Positions 1 to 10,288 of a stretch of 64,000 nucleotides of DNA are shown in pieces. Made by a program: the position numbers and the translations under genes. Source of the DNA: Isochrysis galbana (Eukaryota; Haptophyta; Isochrysidales; Isochrysidaceae). The DNA is taken from the NCBI GenBank assembly GCA_018136815.1, contig CM030938.1, forward strand, positions 3,077,289-3,141,288. Direction: 5' to 3'. Numbering within the stretch: the stretch's first letter is position 1; each line of letters begins with the position of its first letter. Below the pieces are notes generated by a model, which saw only the letters and a list, made by a program, of their open reading frames with translations, searched no databases and had not been told where the DNA came from.

Positions 1-3000
1 CGCGCGCTCAACACGGCCCCGATTGGCGAAACGCTGTCCCCCCATTCAATGTTGCAAAACCAAACGTTGTTGGTGAACGCCGCCGCGTCCATTGGCGCCG
101 CTGTGCCGCGTATCCACCCGACCCAGCTGCTGTACGCGCCCGACAACGAGCAAGTGGCTCTCAACCAGACCTGGAATGTCATACAGCACGGCCTCTTCTC
201 GAATATCAACGTCTTGCAACACCCGGAGCTCAAGCCGCTGTTTGAAGATGGCGAGAAGCCGTCGCAAGTGCCCACGGAGACGGTGCTCGCTCGCTTCCTC
301 AATCACCACGTCCAGAATTACCTGGCGGAGCATCCTCAAGACAAGAGCAAACTTCCGGCCAACTTCAAGGTTGACGACAACCTGACCAACTCGCTCACGA
401 TACCCATCGCCATGACGCTTCACCAACTTGCGAAGACCCCCACCACGACCAATCAGGATGCACCCGCACCGACGAACATCAATGATCTGAATCGAATGCC
501 TTTGCCGCTCTCGGCTGGTGGAGCGGGAGTGCCATTTGCGCATCCAAATGCAGGTGCTGATGGCAGTGAGACATCGAGCCAAGACGCCGCGCTCTCTCGG
601 AATCCGTTGCAGCACGAGGCCACCCTCGTCCAAACCAATCCGAGCACGGCGCAGCAAGCTGACCCGCGGATGCTGTCGCAGGGTCGGCTCCCGCACACCG
701 GCAATTCGGGTTGTGCAGGGATGCCACCGAAAGGCCCCGGCTTGGTTGGCGGCAATGCGCCTAACTCGATGTACTCTATGAATCCACTCTTGAGGAGCGG
801 CCAGTCTGGTGGAGGGTCATGCGACCCACGCCGCATGGGCCCCAGCGGCCCAACTGCACCTGCCATTTGCGTGACGTACACGAACAACCCGCTGATGGGT
901 GGCGGCCGGCCAGGCGGAGGATCATGCGAACCTCACGGCATGGGCCCCGGCGGAATGAGTGAGCCGGCCAACAGCGCTTTGAACTATCACAACCCGCTGA
1001 TGATGCCTGGAGGCCAGCATGGTGGAGGGTGGTGCGGCCAGCACGACATGGGCCCCATCGGCGCAAATTCGCCGACTGCCGACAGCGCGATGAACTCAAA
1101 CAACCCACTCGTGAGCGGCAATCAGCCTGACGGAGGGTCGTGCGGCCCCCTCGGGATGGGCCCCAGCGGTGTGGACGCGCCCACCAAGAGCGCAATCAAC
1201 TCGAACAACTCGTGTATGTGCGGTGGCCAACCTGGCGGGGGGACGTGCGATCCACAGGGCATGGACCCCTGCGGCGCGAGCGCGCCCGCCAACAGCGCGA
1301 TGAACTCTAACAACCTGCTGATGATGCCTGGAGGCCACCCTGGCGGAAGGTCGTGCGGCCCGCACGGCATGGGCCCCGGCGGCCCGAATGCGTCTGCCGA
1401 CAGCGCGATGAACTCGAACAACCCGCTGATGAGCGGCAATCAGCCTGGCGGAGGGTCGTGCGAACCGCATGGCATGGGTCCCAGCGGTGTGAACGCGCCC
1501 GCCAATAGCGCGATGAACTCTAACAATCTACTGATGATGCCTGGAGGCCAGCCCGGCGGAGGGTCGTGCGGCCCATTCGGCATGGGCCCCAGCGGTGTGG
1601 ACGCGCCCACCAAGAGCGCGATGAACTCGACCAACCCGCGTATGTGCGGTAGCCAGCCTGGCGGGGGGTCGTGCGATCCACAGGGCATGGACCCCGGCGG
1701 CGCGAGCGCGCCCGCCAACAGCGCGATGAACTCTAGCAACCTGCTGATGATGTCCGGAGGCCACCCGGGCGGAGGGTCGTGCAGTCCACATGGCTTGAGC
1801 CATGGCGGTGCACGCGCGTTTACCGACGGCTCGATGTACTCGAACAATACACTCACTCACATGAATGGCTCAGCCCCCGGCGGTCCGTCTGGTATGCCGC
1901 CTGCGGACCATGACACTACATACAACATGATTGCGCACAACCGGATGCTCATCAATGACCCGATGGAAAATGCCAACATGTACTTCACGCCAACAGTGCC
2001 GATGGTGCCCGTGCCCGCCGACGGTACTAGTTCTGCACCGTCCGACGTAATGCTAATGTCCAGCCTGGGCATGCCGATGCAGCAGAATTTACTCCCGACA
2101 CTCCCGCTCATCTCCAAGAATGCGGGCGAAGGGTTGCCCGAGGCGTTCTGGCACGGGTCGGCCGAGGAGCGCGCTCAGCAGGTCATCGACCATGCCCTCG
2201 CAGCCACCGACAAGCCCCTCTTCCCAGTCGCGCCGAGTGACCTCTCCGAGCCGCGCCCACGGATGCAGCAGGCGTATCTGGCGTCAATCGTCGATGCCTT
2301 CCCAGGGAGCGTTCCGGACTCGGGCAGCGAAGATGACACGCCCCTCGACGTCCCTCAGGAAGATCCGAATGAGGCCGCCGAGGAGCGCGTCTTCCGCAAC
2401 TGGGTGAAGTCTCTTGGACTCAAGCTGAACCTGCAGGACCTCTACAATGACTCATGCACGGGCGTTGTACTCCTAAAGGTGATGGACAGGCTGGAGCCAG
2501 GTTGCGTTGACTGGGCGAAGGTTGATGGTACGCCCAAGAACGACTTTGTGAAGATGGCGAACTGCAACCACGCCGTGGATGTCGCTCGGCAACTAGGCTG
2601 CAAGCTAGTCGGCATCGCAGGCTCCGACATCGCAGCCGGGTCACCGAAGTTGACGGGCTCAATTTGGTGGCAGCTGATGCGAAAGGACTTCTTGCAGTTC
2701 ATTGACGAGCTTGGCATGCAGCAGGAGCATGTACTAGCGTGGGCCAACGCCCAGGTGGCGTCCACGGGTTGCGACATTCAGCTCTCGCGCTTCGGGGATC
2801 CCGAGATCAAATCGGGAGTTTTCTTATTGCAACTGATGTCGGCGGTCGCGCCCGAAGCGGTCAATCCAGACATGATCAAGCCGGGTCTCTCGCCCTTTGA
2901 CCAGCAGCTGAATGCCAAGCTCGCCATCTCAACGGCGCATAAGATGGGGGCGCGCGTCTTTTGTGGCTGGCAAGACATTATTGAGGCACGGCCGAAGCTG

Positions 3001-3690
3001 ATGCTTTCCATGATGGCTGCGGTTATGGCTATTGCCTTCCAGAAGCGGGCGACGACGAAGCAGGACGTGCTCAACCAGGTCGCACGATCCCAGCCACGAC
3101 CATCTCTACCTCGTGCTGCGTCCTCCGTCGCCTCCATTCTCTCGGTCACCTCAGCGCCATTTTCAAGGAATGGCTCCATCGCAAGGAGCGGGTCCATGGT
3201 GAGGAAATCCCCAGACCAGGTCGTCGCAGCCATGCGCAACGAAATCAAATCCGAGCTGGAAGAGGAGTCTATCATGCCAAACTCCAAGCCAAATTCGAAG
3301 CTGGATCGCCTCTTCGCCGCGTTACCCAGTCTGCCAAACCCATTCGGGAACCGCAAGGGCGCTCAAGTCGAGCCAATGCGCAGCCCCGACACAGGCCTCA
3401 AGCTGTACGTCCCCGAGAGTCCCCACGCTATGAAGCAGGCTCAGATACGCAGCGCTCGTAAGTCACCGCCAACATCGCCCAGGCTCGATGCAGACCGGTT
3501 CGTCTTCAACCAAATCTCGAAACCCCATGCGCTGCCTCCCGTGCCAGCGCCGCTCGGCACTCCACCGCCTGCCACGCCGCGTGGCGGCGCGCCGTATGCG
3601 CCCGGGCAGGGCGATGCGGAGCAGATGACGCCAAGAGATGCAGCACTCGCGCGTGCCCGCGCGGCGCGGGGCGCCGCCGTCCGCGTCTAA
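1..3690 (+). CDS. Fimbrin/plastin-like actin-bundling protein, copy 1 (5' end cut by window edge)
   Basis: The reading frame is open from the window edge to TAA at 3688-3690; the ATG at 49 is internal. The first ~130 residues resemble the end of plastin CH1 and the start of CH2. Residues ~775-1000 (counted from 49) match the plastin CH3-CH4 pair (actin-binding domain 2): it opens with ERVFRNWVKSLG, has a SIWWQLMRKDFL block typical of a CH domain end, then a CH4 ending near MAIAFQKR. Between them most of CH2 is missing and is replaced by ~600 residues, including ten Gly/Ser/Met-rich repeats (separate entry). A Ser/Pro-rich tail of ~190 residues follows CH4. Fimbrins normally carry four CH domains and crosslink actin filaments; bundling by this protein is inferred only. 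A second copy at 20920-24779 shows more of CH1. Confidence 0.8.
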   Translation, partial: RALNTAPIGETLSPHSMLQNQTLLVNAAASIGAAVPRIHPTQLLYAPDNEQVALNQTWNVIQHGLFSNINVLQHPELKPLFEDGEKPSQVPTETVLARFLNHHVQNYLAEHPQDKSKLPANFKVDDNLTNSLTIPIAMTLHQLAKTPTTTNQDAPAPTNINDLNRMPLPLSAGGAGVPFAHPNAGADGSETSSQDAALSRNPLQHEATLVQTNPSTAQQADPRMLSQGRLPHTGNSGCAGMPPKGPGLVGGNAPNSMYSMNPLLRSGQSGGGSCDPRRMGPSGPTAPAICVTYTNNPLMGGGRPGGGSCEPHGMGPGGMSEPANSALNYHNPLMMPGGQHGGGWCGQHDMGPIGANSPTADSAMNSNNPLVSGNQPDGGSCGPLGMGPSGVDAPTKSAINSNNSCMCGGQPGGGTCDPQGMDPCGASAPANSAMNSNNLLMMPGGHPGGRSCGPHGMGPGGPNASADSAMNSNNPLMSGNQPGGGSCEPHGMGPSGVNAPANSAMNSNNLLMMPGGQPGGGSCGPFGMGPSGVDAPTKSAMNSTNPRMCGSQPGGGSCDPQGMDPGGASAPANSAMNSSNLLMMSGGHPGGGSCSPHGLSHGGARAFTDGSMYSNNTLTHMNGSAPGGPSGMPPADHDTTYNMIAHNRMLINDPMENANMYFTPTVPMVPVPADGTSSAPSDVMLMSSLGMPMQQNLLPTLPLISKNAGEGLPEAFWHGSAEERAQQVIDHALAATDKPLFPVAPSDLSEPRPRMQQAYLASIVDAFPGSVPDSGSEDDTPLDVPQEDPNEAAEERVFRNWVKSLGLKLNLQDLYNDSCTGVVLLKVMDRLEPGCVDWAKVDGTPKNDFVKMANCNHAVDVARQLGCKLVGIAGSDIAAGSPKLTGSIWWQLMRKDFLQFIDELGMQQEHVLAWANAQVASTGCDIQLSRFGDPEIKSGVFLLQLMSAVAPEAVNPDMIKPGLSPFDQQLNAKLAISTAHKMGARVFCGWQDIIEARPKLMLSMMAAVMAIAFQKRATTKQDVLNQVARSQPRPSLPRAASSVASILSVTSAPFSRNGSIARSGSMVRKSPDQVVAAMRNEIKSELEEESIMPNSKPNSKLDRLFAALPSLPNPFGNRKGAQVEPMRSPDTGLKLYVPESPHAMKQAQIRSARKSPPTSPRLDADRFVFNQISKPHALPPVPAPLGTPPPATPRGGAPYAPGQGDAEQMTPRDAALARARAARGAAVRV
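772..1860 (+). repeat. In-frame tandem repeat, ten ~105-111 bp units, in the fimbrin-like gene
   Basis: Ten units of 35-37 codons follow a pattern NSNNPLM..GG.PGGGSC.P.GMGP.G..AP..SAM. Every unit keeps one Cys after the Gly run; unit 5 has three further Cys. Units 4-6 and 8-10 resemble each other as triplets, which suggests growth by duplication of a three-unit block. The array lies where the second half of CH2 would be in plastins. It is present again at 21862-22950, where one G is lost near 22757. Confidence 0.9.
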
Positions 3691-5165
3691 GGAGAGGGAG
3701 GAGCGGGGGCGGAGACCCCCTCCCCCCCCCTTGCGGCCATTGGACGCTCTCCCGCTGCAACGCCTAGCATGGCGGAGTCCACTACCAGTGGACCAGGCGA
3801 TCCCCACAGGAGCTCCTGCCACGACTTCGTCGCTGCGAACCCGCGTCCATCACGCGTGCCCCACAGGCTCTACCACACACACCCCTCGTTCTTTTGCTAC
3901 GACCCGGGCGGCGCGCTGCCCCCCCCCCTCTCCACATAGGACTTCCACAACTACATGGTAGTACTCCTACCTACTAATACTACTTGTGCCGGCCCCTTCT
4001 ACATCTGTCTGCCTGTGAACACACTCGTGATTGCTTTTCCTCTTTTTCTTCATGTTCACAACCCCCCACCCTCCCGTTCTTTTGTATCGATCGATCGCCA
4101 CACATCCCCACTCGCCGCGCGATGTACTCGAACCCTCTCTTCAGAGAGAGGGTTGGTCGCGAGCATGATGGTTCGATGGTCGATGGTTGTGGCATGTAAC
4201 ATGTAACATGTAGCACTAGTACTCTAGTATAATAGTTGACTAGATTTGCTTTTTGTGAAGCGGGGCCGGTCAAGGCAAGAGGTGGGCACACAGGCCGGCG
4301 TGGAGCGTGGAGGTGGAGGTGGAGGCTCACGGTCACAAGCTGATGGAGAGCCACCGCAAGACCCTACGGCCAAGGATTTTACTTCTTACACCTAGAGCCT
4401 ACTTTAGAGAGCGCGTGGCGTGACTTTTCCCCAGCGGCTCCCCCCGTGTCTTCCCTTTCCCGAAACTTTCCTGTTGTGGGCAGGGGAGATCACGGGCGGC
4501 TGTCGTGCTCGATGCGCCGGGGGAGAGCGCATCCGCTTCTCTTTTCCCTCTCTCGTAGGTTCCGTTTGCCCACCACGAGGGGGAGCGAGGCAGATTGAAC
4601 GATTTGCCCACGGAAAACTCATGACACCGAGTGAGGTCGCCTTTCGAGCCGAACGCCCACAGTGAGCGAGCGGAGTGCTCGGAAGTCGGGGGGGAGAATG
4701 CAGCCGATCTCTGATCTCCGTCGACCTGTGAGGGAGCTCCGCTCAGGTTCGACGAGATCGTTTCAGGGAGATCGTCTGAGTCGAGATATGTTTCAAAACG
4801 TCATTGGAAGCTACCATTAAACAACTCAGCTCGCGAAGGTGCCGCAGAGATCACGATCTGGTCATGGTGGATAGCGAGAGCTCGAGCTGATCTCGGCCGG
4901 CCCGCGCGCACCTACCGCTCGGAGACGGCGGTTGGCCGACTCGCATTTTCCCCCCCCAGGGAAGTGGGACTGACACTGAGTGCAAACGGTGGCTCGTCTT
5001 TTTCATCTCCCCGCGAGGTGGGAGCTGCGGGGTGTTGGGGGGCGGGGGAGATGAAGCCCGCGGGGGGGCCGGGGGCCGGTGATTGGGGGAGGAAGAGGGG
5101 CGAGGGGAGTCCTTCGGGTGAAGCTCGGCGCTGCTCAGGGGGCTGCCGCAACAGAGAGCAGAGGA
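3691..5165. other. Intergenic region, no gene seen
   Basis: Spacer between the fimbrin-like gene and the membrane-protein gene. It has C-runs, a short TCGATCGATCG palindrome near 4088, a hairpin-forming CTCTCTTCAGAGAGAG near 4135, and short direct repeats of ACATGTA near 4195-4212. Small ORFs here lack codon bias or recognisable motifs. The whole stretch recurs at 24780-26250 with only homopolymer-length changes. Confidence 0.6.
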
Positions 5166-7324
5166 ATGGCCGCCCAGGAGCGGGCGGAAGGTGGGTGCTC
5201 GACACCGAACAGGGCCAACATGCTTGACACCGCGCTCGAGACCGCAGAATGGGCTTCCTCCATGCTTCGCCGACGCGAGCCCACCGGTCTCCTCTTCATA
5301 GAGAAGCTCCGGCGGCAGCTCGGCTTCCTTTCACCGCTCGCGCTCCTCCAGATCTGCTGCCTGTACACCACGGTCTTGATCAAGCTGGGCTCGAGTTTAT
5401 GGTATTTCCATTGCGGATGCCTTGCCCTCTTTACCGCCACCATGACCATCGGACTCACCTCTTGCCTTGAACGGCCCCGCTTCAATTTTGGGATGAGCGC
5501 TGAGTACGCCATGATGACCTTTGGCCTTATCATTGCCTCACACACGGTGCTGCTCAACCTCCACGCTCTCTTCCAGCCGGACCAGGCGGCACAGAGCGCG
5601 CAGCTTGTTGACTCCTTCTTCTCCTACCTGATGATCAATCACGGAGTCTTCTGGGCAGTCTCCCCATGTCCATCCCCTACTCGCATCTCGTGGCTGTGGG
5701 TCTTCCTTGCATGCAGCTTCTCCGATGCCCTCTGTCACGCTTACCTGCTCGAGGCCAACGCGCTCATCTGGATACTCCGTGGACCGGTGGTGCTCTGTAT
5801 GAGTGCGGTTTTCGGTCGACTTGGGGTCATGTTTGTCCTTGCTCGGAGCGCAAAGCTCGAGGGAACCATGGGAGATCTACGTGTCGCCCTCGACACCAAT
5901 TTCTCCAGTGTCAAACAGCTGGTGGACGTCGAGAACATTGCGCGGGCTTGGGAGCGAGGCCCACTCGTCAGCATCAACTCGTACTCGACTATGGCGGCCA
6001 TTCTTGTGAGTTGCCTTCATGCGGCTTCTATGGTCTTCTTCAACGAGGCTGTCCTCATGCAGGTGGGTATGTTGCAGACGCTTATCTTCATCGGGCCTTG
6101 GTTCTTGAGATATTTTCATACCCGACTGAACTCCGGCTTTTCTCGCCTCGCCGTCTTTCTTTGCCCGGTCCTGTATCCGCTTCGGGCGCTGAGAGATATC
6201 GGCGACATTGCCGCGTGGCTCGGTAGCAAGTCGAACGTTGGCTGGTGCAATGCCGAGGTTTCAACAACCGAAGGCATCACATTAGCGACCTCCACAAACC
6301 CAGTGTCCTGCAACCACTTCACCCTCTTGGAGCTCTCAGAGCCCATCATGGAATGGTCAATCGAGCCATACCTTGATTTCGCCCGGGGTCTCGTTGCTGC
6401 CACATTGCCCCTTCCCCCAATGCGGCGGCAGACATCTGTGGCGGGTGTTGCCCTGAGTGCTTTCACACGAGAACTTCGGCGTGGGCTCATAGTCTCAGGG
6501 AACATACCAGCTGAGGTGGTCATGGGTGCTGCGCTACGCGGAGTCGTCACAGTTTTGATGGCCGCGCTCGTGGTACGCTCCTCGCTTGTAATAGCCTGCC
6601 GCCGACCGGGCATTCACGGACTAGCATTCGTCCCAGTGCGCAACTGTGAACCTGGACCACCCTCAACTGGGAATGAAATCTTCTTACTAACGGTGCCCAT
6701 GCGTTACTGCCGTAGGCGCGGTTTACGGTTCACACTGCGATGGCCGGCTGCTGGCAGCGCGCACGCATTATGGCCGAGTTTGAGTTGACGCGCAAGGAGC
6801 AGTTAAGATCACTCGCGGCTCACGAGCTTCGCAAGGCTATCGCTCGAAATGTTGTCGATGGTTATTCCGGGGCCGAAAGCGGAAATCTGCTTCACTCTTC
6901 GCTGGTGCGTCGTTCATCAACTTCACGTCCCCTGACGTCCACGTCGTTTGGAATCTCTGATTTGACCTCGCGATCGTCAAGCTCTTTCTCCACCGACTCC
7001 GGGCGCACATTCCACCGTGCGTGCAGTATCACACGCCAAGATTCTGATATGTCCAAGAGCTCCCGTACACAAGACGAGGTCCGCTTTGATAAGCCTGCTG
7101 AGGGGGCTGGGCGAGCAGAAGCCATGTACCGAACACGGCGGTCACGGCCTCCCTCTTTTCAGCCCCCGTCAAAGCCTGGGCTTTGGGAGGTATTTCTGCA
7201 TGAAGATGTCGTAAAGAATGCTGTGATCTACATGATACCGTTCGTCGTCCTTCTTTTGGTCACCATGATGCAAGAAGCTCCGCTAGTTAACCAAGGCAAT
7301 CGAAGCCATGCAAATATTGGCTGA
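5166..7324 (+). CDS. Unrecognised multi-pass membrane protein, copy 1, one intron
   Basis: I do not recognise the family. ATG at 5166 (context aggaATGGcc) is preferred to the upstream GTG-started extension, which is low-complexity. Exon 1 (5166-6587) encodes several hydrophobic stretches: around FLSPLALLQICCLYTTVLIKL, the FTATMTIGL region, MMTFGLIIASHTVLL, WLWVFLACSF, LIWILRGPVVLCMSAVFG, MAAILVSCLHAASMVFF and LQTLIFIGPWFL, then a late VVTVLMAALVV. I place an intron at 6588-6715 (GTAATA start, TTACTAAC branch-like box, CCGTAG end); it is in phase and joins to an exon with a Ser/Arg-rich region and a final membrane segment (VIYMIPFVVLLLV). Predicted length ~676 residues. The intron is inferred; without it the frame stops at 6788. 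Copy 2 lies at 26251-28405. Confidence 0.65.
6588..6715 (+). other. Probable spliceosomal intron (128 nt)
   Basis: Begins GTAATAG after a complete codon and ends CCGTAG; TTACTAAC lies ~28 nt before the end, as expected of a branch site. Removing it joins the long membrane-protein frame to the 6716-7324 frame in phase. The same 128-nt segment is at 27672-27799. Confidence 0.7.
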
Positions 7325-7787
7325 CCTGTGGGGCTCGTGAATGCATCGGGGGTAGGCTGACAGGTATTTGTCGTCGAGGAGTCCGAGACAAAGTAAGTGA
7401 GATCTTGCAGCTAGTAGCTGATTGAGTTGAGTAGGGCCATGACGGCCCATCTTCTGAGCGTCACACAAGTCGCCAAATTCAAGTTGATGGTCGCGAGAGA
7501 GTGCGCCCGGATGCAATGGCGACCACGATATATGCTAGGGCGGTCTAACAGGGATTTTTTATGAGGGGTGCGAAAATGGCCATCTAAGAAATGAGGAAAT
7601 TTGAGGATTTTTTAGTAGCGAAAGTTCCCAATACACCCAACAGCAAGCGCACATATGCAGTATCCAAGGCCCATTAGGACCCAGCCCCCCCCCCCCCCGG
7701 GCCCCCACCCGCACAACAAAACCTAACCAAATACTGACAAAAGACGCTAAAGTTGCAAAGGGCTAAAACCCTCAACTTCAAATCGAG
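7325..7787. other. Intergenic, no gene seen
   Basis: 3' flank of the membrane-protein gene, with a C-run (7685-7698) that differs in neighbouring homopolymers from the second copy. I see no motif or RNA gene. Confidence 0.5.
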
Positions 7788-8256
7788 ACCGGGCGCGGTG
7801 CGTGCGCGTTTTCGACGGTCCATCCAGATGAGGGCCCCCGCCTGATACCAATACCAAATACACAGGGGCCACCAAGATAATCACGCCAATCGGGCAGGCC
7901 TTGCGCCGAGACCTCGTCGAAATCAGCCATCCGCGGAGCCCATTGGACGTCGGACGTCTCCGAGGGAGGTCCGAAGAGCTCACCTTCGAACTGATGCCGG
8001 GCGCGATGCGTGCGCGTTTTCGGCGATCCATCCAGATGCCAGATGCGGGGGGGGGGGCCGCCAGACACCAAATACGCAAGGGCCACCTGGACAGTCACGC
8101 CAAAAGGGCAGGCCGCGCCGAAACCTCGTCGAAATCAGCCATCCGCGGAGCCCATTGGACGTCGGCGTCGGACGTCTCCGAGGGAGGCCCGGAGAGCTCA
8201 ACTTATTCGAACTGATGCCGGACGCGCTGCGTGCCCGTTTTCGGCGATCCATCGAT
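7788..8256. repeat. ~210-bp tandem repeats (two full units plus a partial third)
   Basis: Units start at about 7788, 7994 and 8215. Each begins with a GGGCGCG.TGCGTGCGCGTTTTCG block and contains CCTCGTCGAAATCAGC and GACGTCTCCGAGGGAGG. Units 1 and 2 are roughly 75-80% alike by eye; the third stops after ~42 bp. Non-coding. Two units recur at 28867-29290, where the sequence then jumps to the equivalent of 14236. Confidence 0.8.
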
Positions 8257-8667
8257 CTAGATGGGGGATTGGGGGCTAGGGGTTGGCGGAAGTCGGAAGT
8301 ATCCATTTTTTGGACCCAAATACCAAATATCCATTCTTTATATCTTCAAAATATCTACAACACCCCCACCCAAATATCCACCAAAATATCCACCTTGTAC
8401 CTTGTATATAAATAATATTATCTATTTTTACAAGTATGTCTCACCCCTCACCCTACCCCCCATCGCGCCGTGCGCATGTAGATGTAGAGGCGAGTGCAAC
8501 TCATCACACCCAACAAGATTTGTGCTTCGTGCACCGGGCGCGTTAGGCCTCGGCCAGCTCGCGAGGAAGAAGGCCTCGAGCCACAAGCCAACCCGGACGC
8601 CCACGGCCTAGGGGACATACTAACGGACGATACGGGTAGATACTACCTTCTCAAACGGGGCACATAC
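8257..8667. other. AT-richer spacer with short AAATATCCAC repeats, no gene
   Basis: 8280-8440 has several copies of an (A)AATATCCA(C/T) motif and a run of T/A. No ORF of note. This is the left part of the 6-kb block that is absent from the second copy of the region. Confidence 0.5.
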
Positions 8668-9569
8668 TACATAATCAATCTGAGCATTAGTACCACTACT
8701 CTCACTAGCCCGGTACCAACACGACAACCCTCAGCGCACCTGCCCGTACGCCTCGGCGCATGTTGCTGCCACAGACACATACACGTATGCACCCCTCCGC
8801 ATCTCCCCCCTCGCAGACCCCCGGCTCCCATTCTAACCCCCCACAAGTTAAAATGAGGGAAAACCCATTGAGGCGGACCGGTCGACGCCGGCCGAGGCCG
8901 ACTCTCCGGGAAAAAGCACCGGGGGGGGGGGGGGGGGGAGGAACTCTCTAAACCAAGAAGAACGGCCCTTACCAGCTCGCGCCGTGAGCGGTCCTCGAGA
9001 AATAAGTGACTGCAACCTACTTTTATAAGTGGGGGTCAATGGGGGCCTCGCGCCCCCCCCTCTCCATCGCGGACACCCCCCGGGGTGGGCCCGTACAATC
9101 AACCCCAGCCCCTGCCCTTTGGCAGGGGCTGGGCAATCAACACTCTGGCCCAGACCCCTAGTGGGCGCGGGCCGAGACTCGCACTCCCACGCCCAGCATG
9201 GGCCTGCCCTCGAGCTGACTCCCCCCCCTCCCCTGGTCGCCAGGCATACAGAGGCCACTGGGAGGCTCCAATGGCCAGCGTGGCAAGCGTGGGAGAGGCA
9301 GGGGGGGCCAGGGGCTGAGCCCCAGCCTCCACTGCCCCCTGAGCTGCCCTTGCTGGCCCTCTGGGAGCCCCCAAAGGCCCTCTGAGAGCAGGCCGTGGCG
9401 CGCCGCATGGCGACGCGCCGCAGGGAGAGGGGCGGAGGAGAATGGAGAGAGGGAGAGGGGGGAATTTGCGCCCCCCCCGATGGAGTGCGGTAAGAAACGG
9501 GCCCCGTTTGCGTTAGCAAACGGGCGAAGGGGGGCGGCTGGCGACAGGAGGGGCGAGAAGAAGGGAGTG

Positions 9570-10182
9570 TATCGCACTGGCTGCCAGGGAGCAGCCAGGG
9601 CGGCAACAAAAAGCAGTAAGGTCATGACAGACAGTGAGAGAGACAGTGCTACAGGGGTGAGGGTCAGAACCTGGGACACCTGGGGGCATTGGGGAACTCA
9701 CCAAGATACCCCTGGGGCACGGTGATTCTACAATAATCACATTCGCACAAACCCTTACATATACCCCACCACGGTTCTTTGGATGATACTCTGAGACAAA
9801 CAGGAAGGCGTGCGAGGGAACAAAGAAGGAATCAAGGATTTAGGGAATCGGCGAGTATTGCCTTAGTATGAGCCGATGAAGCGTCGTGAGTGTTGATGAA
9901 GGTGAGATTCCTTAGGTGCACTAAGTCGATCTAGAGTGAGCTGAGATCCCCAAGATGAAGGCGAGGTCTAGAAGTCGATGTGCAAATGACTCGGGAACCC
10001 TAAGAACTCGATGTGCATCAACTGCAGATGATAATGTAGAGAAGAGTCCAGAAGGTGGTGCACATGATGAAAGAGGCTGATGACTTGATGAAAAGGAATC
10101 TGGCGGACAAAGTTATCGGTAAAGACGATTCTATCGGTAAGGACCAATGGGTTGTGTTGGCAGATGACGGCACTCTGTGATA
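9570..10182 (-). repeat. 3' LTR of the copia element
   Basis: 613 bp, ~99.5% identical by eye to 12107-12719. It is bounded by the GAGTG duplication outside and a purine tract inside. Confidence 0.88.
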
Positions 10183-10288
10183 CCCCCCCATAAGGCGAGC
10201 ACGGAGGGTGAGGCTTAGATACAGAGGATAAAGGTAGAAGAATGGAGAATGCCTTGCATGACAGTCGTAATACTCGGAGTGGTGTATG

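Noticed and set aside
453-1860. Antisense ORFs opposite the fimbrin repeat array
   Set aside because: Mirror frames of a tandem repeat with biased codons; the sense frame has CH domains on both sides.
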